From NCBI GenBank assembly GCA_900772235.1, contig CAAGQX010000178.1, positions 1-14,616 of the forward strand: a stretch of 14,616 nucleotides of DNA, written 5' to 3'. Below, in pieces: positions 7,335 to 13,699 of this stretch. Every line of letters starts with the position of its first letter. Positions within the stretch are counted from its first letter, which is position 1. Both the position numbers and the translations under genes were made by a program. Under the pieces are notes generated by a model, which saw only the letters and a list, made by a program, of their open reading frames with translations, was not told where the DNA came from and made no database searches. This DNA comes from Clostridia bacterium (lineage in GTDB: Bacteria > Bacillota > Clostridia > TANB77 > CAG-508).

Positions 7335-8511
7335 TAATTTATATCGTGATGTGCAAGAATTGTATTCGCAAGAGTTTGAAGATTCACGCATTGAGTATAA
7401 TAATAAGCAAACCAGAGCAGACAGAAAAATAGACAACTATTTCAAACACATCTCTGATAGCAGTTTATGGGACTTGGCTTGTGAATTCATTGTAGAACTC
7501 GGCGATATGGAGTTTTGGACTAATAAAGATGAGACATATAGACACAAAATGATTGATGTATATAATGAACAAATTAAAGATTTAACAAGAATTGTACCAG
7601 ATTTTAAAATAGCAAATGCAGTAGTACACTTTGACGAAACCTCTCCCCGCCTACATATAGTTGGTGTTCCAGTAAGCAATAACAACACTAGAGGAATGAA
7701 AAAACAAGTTGCTAAATCTAAAATTTTTACAAAGCAGTCATTGACTGCAATACAAGATTCAATGAGAAATTGCTGTATTAAGTCTTATAATAAATTCTAT
7801 TGCAGAACTGCCGAACTAAAGCATAAACAAAAAGGCAGAAACATTGATGTTAATGTGAAGGATATGAAGAACTATAAAGAATTTAAGAAGCAATATGCTA
7901 AAAACAGGAAAAAGTTTGACAAGACTACTGAAAATATGAAGGTAATTGATAAATCAACAAAAGAAATTAAAACTATGTTAGACGGGCTGAAGCCTGCTAA
8001 GCTAAATAAAAACAATAAAGTGATTTCAAATGAAGATATAGAAAGAATTATAGACTATACGAAACAAGTTTCAAAAACTACACAATCAGTTAGAGATATA
8101 AATGGATTAAATAAGTTTATAGATGATTTTGAAGATAAGTACGAGAAAATGCATTATAAAAATTTTGAATTAGAAAATCAACTTGAAACCAAAGATGATG
8201 AAATATATAGATTAAATATACTAATCAACAAGAAAGATGCAAATATTAATAAATTACAACAAGATGTAAACGGTTTAAAAGGACAAGTATCTAAGCTAAA
8301 ACAATTTTGGCATAACATTATGAAACACTTTCAAAACAGAATTAACTACGACAAAAATGAAAACTATAAAATTGTTAGTGATGACCTATATAGAAATGGA
8401 ATTTTTAATGATGATGATTATGAAATTGCCAATAATTTAAATAAAAGGGTTGAAATTAAAGAAGATGCTGACATTCGCAAAAAAGCAAGAAACCAAAATG
8501 ACACAAGATAA
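7335..8511 (+). pseudogene. MobV/Pre-family relaxase, 5'-truncated
   Basis: The family nicks DNA at oriT to start plasmid or transposon mobilisation. About 392 residues remain. The metal-binding His motif region is visible as VVHFDETSPRLHIVGVPV, where most relatives have PHxH; here the first His is replaced by Arg (SPRLH), which may itself weaken activity. A long C-terminal part is rich in Lys, Asp, Asn and heptad-like spacing, consistent with coiled coil. The N-terminal segment containing the usual HN.R start and first catalytic region is missing: coding begins abruptly at the att-like core (7318-7334). The open frame continues upstream only through repeat and tRNA DNA, with no credible start or ribosome site. 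The next gene, TnpV, follows by 22 bases. Confidence 0.85.
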
Positions 8512-8533
8512 AATATGAAAGGAAGATTGAACT

Positions 8534-8995
8534 ATGGATGAATTAAAAAATGAAATATATGATAAAGATAACGGATTTTGGTATAAAAGAAATGGAAATT
8601 ATTATTTTCCAGAGTATTATCTAGGAAAAGGATTGTCTCTTGAGGAAGCTACTAGACTAAAAGAGCAAAGAGTTAAAGAAGATATTGAAAACAAAACAGA
8701 ATGTTGTGAAAATGTAATTTTAGGCAAATATGGCAGAGCAAGGCTAAATTATATTAAAACTCACAAGCGAGGCTTATATGCTGAATTATTGATGAATGGA
8801 ACATTAAATAAACACCTTGCTGAAATAGACAGAACAGCAACTGAAAGAATTAATAGGATTACTAAGGCAATGGCTGAACAAGATAATACAAATGAACAAT
8901 TAAAGGAAAAAAATCAATTATTATGGGTTGGTTTGATGAACAACTACAAACATTGTGCTGAAGAAATAGTTTATTATGAGATAATTTTCTCATAA
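8534..8995 (+). CDS. tnpV: TnpV-family transposon protein
   Basis: This is a small protein of 153 residues carried by Tn4451-type and other clostridial mobilisable elements; its biochemical role is not established. Recognition rests on the family block LGKYGRARLNYIKTHKRG near residues 62-80, then LLMNGTLNKHLAEIDRTATE and WVGLMNNYKHCAEEIV at the end. The first 50 or so residues (NGFWYKRNGNYYFPEYYL) correspond to the TnpV beginning with a short extension. The start at 8534 follows AAAGGAAG ending 9 bases upstream. It is probably co-transcribed with the relaxase remnant. The frame is intact even though its neighbour is truncated. Confidence 0.85.
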   Translation: MDELKNEIYDKDNGFWYKRNGNYYFPEYYLGKGLSLEEATRLKEQRVKEDIENKTECCENVILGKYGRARLNYIKTHKRGLYAELLMNGTLNKHLAEIDRTATERINRITKAMAEQDNTNEQLKEKNQLLWVGLMNNYKHCAEEIVYYEIIFS

Positions 8996-9024
8996 AAGTA
9001 TTTAAATTTCTTCTTTTAAAAATA

Positions 9025-9053
9025 TTGTTTTTATTGGGATTAAATGATATATT
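9025..9053 (+). promoter_or_regulatory. Possible promoter for the surface-protein genes
   Basis: TTGTTT at 9025-9030 and TATATT at 9048-9053 with 17-base spacing, in the 278-base gap between tnpV and the next gene. No convincing terminator or other element is seen in the gap apart from the leader repeat at its end. Confidence 0.4.
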
Positions 9054-9218
9054 AAATATAGTAATGATGTAAAATGTTAATATAGAAAGAGAAATAAAAT
9101 CATGAGGGATTGTGAGAACATTGTGGAATTACGTACACATTGATAAGTTATTAAAAACTTGCTAAAATAATTAGGTTATCTTGTTTTTCTTAATCAGTTA
9201 TGGGGGTAATTTTTTTGT

Positions 9219-9263
9219 TTTACCAACAAAAATTAGCATAAAATGTATCTAAATAACAAAGGG
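9219..9263 (+). repeat. Duplicated leader, copy 1
   Basis: TTTACCAACA, an 11-base variable stretch, then AAAATGTATCTAAATAAC and AAAGG lead into the ribosome site of the gene at 9274. The same arrangement with identical spacing precedes the gene at 10857. Confidence 0.8.
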
Positions 9264-9273
9264 AGAATTTTAT

Positions 9274-10764
9274 ATGAAATTTATAAAAAAATTATTTTTG
9301 TATGTATTATTCGTTATATGTATTTGGCTATTATATGGCAGTTCAATTTCGTATGCAAGTGAAAACCTTTCATTTGACAAAAATCTTTATTTAATAGATG
9401 ATTTTAGTGAAATACTTATTGAAATGAACATACCAGAAGGATATACAAAAAGTGATATAACATTTAAAAGCGAAGATGAGAAAGTTGCAAAAGTATCGTA
9501 TTGGAATCCTTGGGATAAAACTGATGAAAGGTATTACGAATGGGAAGAAAAAACTCCTATTGCCATACAGGCTGTAGAAAAATTTGAAAAAACAAAAATA
9601 CAGGCAACAATTGAAGGTACAGAATATTTTGCTGAAACTGAAGTATCAGTTATTAACCCAATAGAAATTAATTGGAAAAAAGATAAAAATGAAATTAATT
9701 TTAACATAATAAGTAAGTGTAGTTTATATTTTCTAGATACAGATTATCAAGCTCTAGAGATAGGCGTTAGATCAAAAAATGATAATGAAATGTTTAAATG
9801 GGAACGATTAGGATTTGGTAAATTTGGTGAAGCATTAAATAAAAGCTATACATACACATTACCTGCGGGAAAAGATTATGAAGTGTGTGTTCGTTGGCTA
9901 ATCGGTGCAGGACTAGATGTTGGAGATGGCGCAGAATGGGTAAAAAATAGCATTATAATAGAAGATGAAGATATTGAAATTGGTTTTGGTGAGCATATTT
10001 ATATTACACAAAAAGATGGAATAAAGACAATACAAAAAGGTAATACATTACAATTAGATATTTATGGGATAGAAACATTATCTAACATAAAAAATGAAGA
10101 TGTAACATGGTCAAGTTCTAATAATAATATTGCTACAGTTGATTCGAAAGGATTAGTTAAATCTGTAGGGGTTGGAAAGGTAACTATAAAAGCTGAGTAC
10201 GGTTCTTATAGTAGTACATATGAAATTGAGGTTAAAGACGAAAGCAATCTTGAGCCACCTATAGATATTATTGATGATACATATGATTTCTTTTCAAATA
10301 AAAAGAATATTGAGATAAATGTAGGTACAAGTGATAAAGTAGAAATAACTGCAAAGATGAAAGATGGTTTAGTAGGAATAGCTTTAGTTGAAATGGTAAA
10401 GGATAATTGGAATGTTGAATGGAAAATAGAAGATGAAACAATTGCTAAATGTATTCCAGAAACAGGTATAGAGAATAATAAATATGGTGGTACGCAGATA
10501 GTAGGAAGAGCTAGCATACAAGGTTTAAAGACAGGAAATACTACATTAGTAGCAAAAATAAAAATTTCAGAAAACAGAGTTGAGGAAATAAAAATACCAA
10601 TTACAGTGGGAGCTACCGAAAAAGACAATAACAAAAAAGAGGATAAGACAGTTTCACCAAATCCACTACCACAAACAGGAGAAAAAAATGCAGTATTATT
10701 TTTTATCGTATTAATTGTTGCTACATTTGCAATTTGTTTTGGAATAAAATATAAGAAAAAATAA
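9274..10764 (+). CDS. LPQTG cell-wall-anchored protein with a bacterial Ig-like (BIG2) domain
   Basis: This is a predicted surface protein covalently attached to peptidoglycan by a sortase. The 496 residues comprise a signal peptide (about 1-29, ending SYAS), a beta-rich region of unknown family, a BIG2-type domain at about 245-321 (VTWSSSNNNIATVDSKGLV and GKVTIKAEYG are the typical core), and a second Ig-like stretch at about 345-445 (WKIEDETIAKC, LKTGNTTLVAKI). A short Lys/Asp/Asn linker leads to a classical sorting signal: LPQTGE at 465-470, hydrophobic helix and KYKKK tail. GGGAG at 9261-9265 sets the start. Ligand and function are unknown. The motif differs from the LPVT motifs near the sortase at 13092, so another sortase may process it. 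Confidence 0.88.
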   Translation: MKFIKKLFLYVLFVICIWLLYGSSISYASENLSFDKNLYLIDDFSEILIEMNIPEGYTKSDITFKSEDEKVAKVSYWNPWDKTDERYYEWEEKTPIAIQAVEKFEKTKIQATIEGTEYFAETEVSVINPIEINWKKDKNEINFNIISKCSLYFLDTDYQALEIGVRSKNDNEMFKWERLGFGKFGEALNKSYTYTLPAGKDYEVCVRWLIGAGLDVGDGAEWVKNSIIIEDEDIEIGFGEHIYITQKDGIKTIQKGNTLQLDIYGIETLSNIKNEDVTWSSSNNNIATVDSKGLVKSVGVGKVTIKAEYGSYSSTYEIEVKDESNLEPPIDIIDDTYDFFSNKKNIEINVGTSDKVEITAKMKDGLVGIALVEMVKDNWNVEWKIEDETIAKCIPETGIENNKYGGTQIVGRASIQGLKTGNTTLVAKIKISENRVEEIKIPITVGATEKDNNKKEDKTVSPNPLPQTGEKNAVLFFIVLIVATFAICFGIKYKKK

Positions 10765-10802
10765 TTAAATTTATTACAATAATTATTATAGATTAAAAGT
10801 TA

Positions 10803-10847
10803 TTTACCAACAGAATACAATAAAAAATGTATCTAAATAACAAAGGA
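10803..10847 (+). repeat. Duplicated leader, copy 2
   Basis: This aligns without gaps to 9219-9263: TTTACCAACA at 10803 and the AAATGTATCTAAATAAC block at 10825 keep the same 22-base offset. It contains an in-frame ATG at 10827 that should not be taken as the start of the next gene. Confidence 0.8.
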
Positions 10848-10856
10848 GGAAGTAAA

Positions 10857-11381
10857 GTGAAAAAAATAACAAAAATTTTATTAGTTATAGCCTATGCGTT
10901 AATTGCAACAATTTCACTTGCAGGCTGTACAAAAAAAATAGGACAGGATAGCACAATTAATGAAAAAAGTACAATATATCCTGTGAAAGTAATAAGTGTT
11001 GATTACAATTATGATTTTACAACAAACACAAGTGCAATTATAAACAATTATGAAGCATTAAAGGAATATTGTATGAATTTAAATTCAGATAAATCATATA
11101 TTGATGATGGTAAACAGATTATAGAAACACCATATATTCCAGAAGAATTAAAGACATACAATGAAGAATATTTTAAAACAAAATCTCTTGCTTTAGCATA
11201 TATCGCAAAGTCATCAATAAGTAACGAAATCCTTGCAAACAAAGCACAAAAAAAAGATAGTACTTTAAGTATTTACTACACTATTACCTCACCAGAAATT
11301 GGCTTAACAGCGATGGGAGCTGATTTATTGGTTGTTGAAATTGATAAGGATATATCTAATATTACTTTAATTAATGAATAG
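10857..11381 (+). CDS. Small predicted lipoprotein of unknown function
   Basis: This is an exported, membrane-anchored protein of 174 residues. The start is taken as GTG at 10857 because AAAGGAGGA (10843-10850) lies 6 bases upstream and the product then opens with a proper lipoprotein signal: basic KKITK, hydrophobic core, and SLAGC with Cys24 lipidated. A start at 10827 would put the ribosome site inside the gene. The mature part (YPVKVISVDYNYDF, EEYFKTKSLALAYI, DLLVVEIDKD) has a beta-strand pattern faintly like PrcB-C-type extracellular domains, which I would not rely on. It follows the LPQTG gene by 92 bases and shares its leader sequence, so the two are probably regulated together. Confidence 0.8.
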   Translation: MKKITKILLVIAYALIATISLAGCTKKIGQDSTINEKSTIYPVKVISVDYNYDFTTNTSAIINNYEALKEYCMNLNSDKSYIDDGKQIIETPYIPEELKTYNEEYFKTKSLALAYIAKSSISNEILANKAQKKDSTLSIYYTITSPEIGLTAMGADLLVVEIDKDISNITLINE

Positions 11382-11515
11382 AATTTAATAATATTGCAAT
11401 AAATCTTTAAAATTTCACTTGCAAAAATCAAGAAGTTATGTTAAATTAGCAGTAGTAAATTGAATTTATAAAATGATAAATGAACGTGTGATTTTTCGCA
11501 TACCTGCCTGCGAAT

Positions 11516-11690
11516 GGCACCAAATAAAAAATAGCGCCCTAAGGGCGTTATTTTTTATGGGAAGGTGGGACTCGAAAAGGAGGTTGCCTAGCTTTGTGGC
11601 TTGTACCAACAAGCCACGAAGCAAAGGCAAAAACAGTTCAGTGAACTGTTTTTCCGACGCGGGCTTGGATAGTCCCACCACCGGCACCAA
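11516..11690 (+). repeat. tRNA-linked structured repeat unit 2
   Basis: The second copy of the unit, without a tRNA before it. Its first 66 bases (11516-11581) match 7163-7228 exactly. Predicted fold: outer helix GGTGGGACT (11564-11572) with AGTCCCACC (11671-11679), 9 bp perfect; hairpin A with a 14-bp stem (11591-11604 with 11609-11622), extended by TTGCCT/AGGCAA (11584-11589 with 11625-11630); hairpin B with an 11-bp perfect stem (11629-11639 with 11643-11653) and loop AGT. Hairpin B differs from copy 1 at two positions on each arm, and both changes keep pairing. It ends in the 17-base tRNA 3'-end core at 11674-11690. The frame reading IKNSALRALFFMGRWDSKR here is an artefact. Confidence 0.8.
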
Positions 11691-11692
11691 AT

Positions 11693-11715
11693 AAAAAATG
11701 TAGCTACATTTTTTT
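11693..11715 (+). terminator. Palindromic terminator-like hairpin after unit 2
   Basis: AAAAAATGTAG (11693-11703) and CTACATTTTTT (11704-11714) are perfectly complementary, with a T run. It sits where the GCGCCC terminator sits after the tRNA, giving a different hairpin after the same GGCACCAAAT sequence. Confidence 0.65.
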
Positions 11716-11716
11716 C

Positions 11717-11759
11717 AGACTGTTGACAAAGTATATAAAAATATTTTGTTCAACAGTCT
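11717..11759. terminator. Long inverted repeat, probable bidirectional terminator
   Basis: AGACTGTTGA (11717-11726) pairs with TCAACAGTCT (11750-11759), extended by CAAA/TTTG across a one-base bulge and an AT-rich inner stem. T runs flank it on one side and A-rich DNA lies within. It could also be the end of a repeat element. Confidence 0.5.
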
Positions 11760-11800
11760 TTTCTTTGAATTTATTTTTTGATTTTGAGTAAATAGAAGGA

Positions 11801-11838
11801 TTGACACAAATCCTTTCTGATAACCCTATAATATAGGG
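11801..11838 (+). promoter_or_regulatory. Possible promoter with a palindromic -10 region
   Basis: TTGACA at 11801-11806 and TATAAT at 11827-11832 are both consensus but 20 bases apart, which is long. The -10 box lies inside a perfect palindrome, CCCTATA-A-TATAGGG (11824-11838), and the -35 lies in a small dyad (AAGGATT/AATCCTT). This looks like an operator overlapping a promoter, but no gene follows. Confidence 0.4.
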
Positions 11839-11839
11839 A

Positions 11840-11957
11840 AAATGGCTATTAGTATTTATTACATAATGCAGCAATATATAATTTATAAAAAAATAATGTC
11901 TTTTGAAGTGCACCTCCAAATGTTAGATAGAACCTAGCATTTAGAGGTTCATTTTTT
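11840..11957 (+). ncRNA. Candidate small RNA (about 115 nt), unassigned
   Basis: The interval runs from just after the possible promoter at 11801-11832 to a strong terminator at 11913-11957. It holds only a 31-codon frame from 11842 with a poor ribosome site. No known RNA family is recognised. The call depends on the promoter being active. Confidence 0.25.
11913..11957 (+). terminator. Strong intrinsic terminator with no gene before it
   Basis: CCTCCAAATGTTAG (11913-11926) pairs with CTAGCATTTAGAGG (11934-11947), with 13 of 14 positions paired including one G-U, followed by six Ts at 11952-11957. No coding sequence ends nearby. Confidence 0.7.
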
Positions 11958-12047
11958 CGTGAGGCTTTTTTTAATAAAAAATGTCGAAAAAACAAGAAAT
12001 ATATAATGCAAAAATGATTTTAATTTAGGAAAAATTTTACAAAAGTA

Positions 12048-12076
12048 TTTACAAATTCCTATTTCCGTAATATAAT
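12048..12076 (+). promoter_or_regulatory. Promoter of the sortase operon
   Basis: TTTACA at 12048-12053 and TATAAT at 12071-12076 with 17-base spacing, 46 bases before the ATG at 12122. Confidence 0.8.
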
Positions 12077-12121
12077 AGTAGCGCAAAAAAATAAAAAATA
12101 AATAAAGGAGGCATAACTATT

Positions 12122-13078
12122 ATGCAAAATTTAAAATCAAAAATGATATTTTTATTAGGGATTTTTTTAATAGTATCATGCTTATTAGGAATATCTGTTT
12201 ATGCAACAAATGAAAATGTGCAGATAGTAAAAAAATCAGACAACGAATATTTAATTTATGTAAAAAATAGTTTAAACGATTCATTTGAATTCGCATTTTC
12301 AGATGATAGTGCTGCAGATAAAACAACATTAACATATTCGTCAGCAGCAAAAGACGCCGCAACAGGAGGCAACTACATAGCATTTATAAATGAATATACA
12401 ACAGAGCACAAATATATGTGGGTAAGAAATTCAGAAGGAGAATATATATTAAATGCTGTAGAATTAGATTTAACTAAAGCTATAGACAATTATGATTTAG
12501 AAAATATTCAAAAAGTAACAAAACTTATAGAAGCAGATACAGACCAAGTTAAAGTAGAAGAAAAAGATGTAAACGGTTCTAAAGTAAAAGTTACAACTGG
12601 TAAAGTAGTATTGAAAAATGAGGGAGATTATCAATACCAAATAGTTAAATTACCAAATGGAGAAGAATATAATAGACTAATGGACTTAGCAGAAAGAATA
12701 TCTAAATTCGATAATGAAACAAATTTAGATATGTATACAAAACTAGAAGTATACAATGAATTTAGTACATTATTCAACAATCTAAAACACAATTTAGATT
12801 ATGATAAATGGGTAGATGTAGAAGGAAACGAAATATATCAACCATCAGATGCAAAAAATGGCGACAAATATGTTCTATGGATAAAAGAAGGAAGAGAAAC
12901 AGTAGACGCACAATTTTTAACATCAAAATATGTAGAAGAAAAAGTTGTAGAAAAAATAACAACAAAATTACCAGTAACTTATGATAATAACATCTTATTA
13001 GTAGTTCTTGGAATTTTAGTTATTGCAATTATAGTAGTAAGCATAAGAATAAAAAGTTTAGAAAAAGAAAGCAAATAG
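12122..13078 (+). CDS. Exported, C-terminally membrane-anchored protein with an LPVTY motif
   Basis: I do not recognise the family. The 318 residues start with a signal peptide (about 1-29, ending SVYATN). An extracellular region contains a beta-rich first half (YLIYVKNSLNDSFEFAFSDD, YMWVRNSEGEYILNAVELDL) and an alpha-helical, acidic second half. A KLPVTYDNN stretch, a hydrophobic helix and a charged tail (RIKSLEKESK) end the protein. LPVTY is close to a sortase sorting signal (LPxTG) but has Tyr for Gly, so it could be a variant substrate or simply a membrane anchor. AAAGGAGG (12104-12111) lies 10 bases before the ATG. The sortase gene follows after 13 bases, so this is the first gene of that operon. 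Confidence 0.8.
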   Translation: MQNLKSKMIFLLGIFLIVSCLLGISVYATNENVQIVKKSDNEYLIYVKNSLNDSFEFAFSDDSAADKTTLTYSSAAKDAATGGNYIAFINEYTTEHKYMWVRNSEGEYILNAVELDLTKAIDNYDLENIQKVTKLIEADTDQVKVEEKDVNGSKVKVTTGKVVLKNEGDYQYQIVKLPNGEEYNRLMDLAERISKFDNETNLDMYTKLEVYNEFSTLFNNLKHNLDYDKWVDVEGNEIYQPSDAKNGDKYVLWIKEGRETVDAQFLTSKYVEEKVVEKITTKLPVTYDNNILLVVLGILVIAIIVVSIRIKSLEKESK

Positions 13079-13091
13079 GCGGTGTATATTA

Positions 13092-13679
13092 ATGAAAAAA
13101 ATAAAAGTATACAAAGCCATACTAGTATTACTAATTATTGCAGCCGTAATAGTAGCAGTATTCGTAGTACGAAAATTTTATAAAAGTAATCAAACAGAAA
13201 ATGAAGCCAAAAGCGTTGTAGAAGAAATTAAAGAGAACTTAAATACACAAAATGAAAGCGAAGCTCATATAGATGCAGAACTAGGCGGATATAAAGTAAT
13301 TGGAATAATAAGAATTCCAAAAATTAATTTGGAATATCCTATTTTGGAAAAAACAAATACAGAATCTTTAAACATTTCAATAACCAAATTTTGGGGAAAT
13401 GAAATAAATGAAATAGGAAATGTTACTTTAGCAGGACACAACAACTTAAATGGAGTAATGTTTGGAAAAATCAAAAAGCTATCTAATGGAGATATAATAG
13501 AGCTAACAGATATTCAAAACATAACTTTAAAATATGAAGTCTTTGAAACAAAAGTAATAGATCCTAATGATATTTCTTGTATACTACCAATTGAAGAAGG
13601 AAGAAGAGAAGTAACTCTAATAACTTGTACAAATGGTAGAAGCAATAGATTTATTGTAAAAGCAAAAGAAGTAAAATAA
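13092..13679 (+). CDS. Sortase (class D-like transpeptidase)
   Basis: A membrane-anchored cysteine transpeptidase that cleaves LPxT-type signals and joins surface proteins to the cell wall or to one another. The 195 residues consist of an N-terminal membrane helix (about 7-27), a linker, and a sortase barrel from about residue 60 (IGIIRIPKINLEYPIL). The catalytic His lies in TLAGHNN (about 118), the Cys in LITCTNG (about 178), and the Arg in GRSNRFIV shortly after. The short size and TLITC sequence suit the class D/E region of the family better than class A or C, but class assignment is tentative. The spacing from the upstream gene is 13 bases with a weak GGCGGTG ribosome site. The MucBP gene starts 20 bases downstream. 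Confidence 0.9.
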   Translation: MKKIKVYKAILVLLIIAAVIVAVFVVRKFYKSNQTENEAKSVVEEIKENLNTQNESEAHIDAELGGYKVIGIIRIPKINLEYPILEKTNTESLNISITKFWGNEINEIGNVTLAGHNNLNGVMFGKIKKLSNGDIIELTDIQNITLKYEVFETKVIDPNDISCILPIEEGRREVTLITCTNGRSNRFIVKAKEVK

Positions 13680-13699
13680 TAAAGATGTGGAGGTAAAAA

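Larger units (their letters stand above)
7335..11515 (+). mobile_element. Degenerate mobilisable element remnant at tRNA-Leu
   Basis: This 4.2 kb block lies between two att-like cores. It contains mobilisation genes (truncated Mob/Pre relaxase, TnpV) followed by two exported-protein genes. Tn4451-type elements carry both a Mob protein (TnpZ) and TnpV, which supports an origin from that group (established knowledge). No integrase, TnpX-type resolvase or replication gene is visible, so it is not autonomous as seen here. Whether the two surface-protein genes are true cargo or older resident DNA cannot be settled from one window. Confidence 0.6.

Noticed and set aside
7498..7505. A third CTCGG frameshift site, in the relaxase
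   Set aside because: Here the codons are CTC GGC (Leu-Gly) in an uninterrupted frame, so CGG is not read as a codon and nothing is shifted.
7335..11515. A complete, functional integrative element
   Set aside because: No integrase or resolvase is present and the relaxase is 5'-truncated; it is called a remnant.
11490..11522. A second, truncated tRNA ending in GGCACCA before unit 2
   Set aside because: The preceding bases form a small hairpin (TTCGCA/TGCGAA) but no T-arm, anticodon arm or matching 5' acceptor can be found.
11473..11694. Open frames on both strands across repeat unit 2
   Set aside because: They are translations of the same structured repeat and tRNA-like end; no coding signal.
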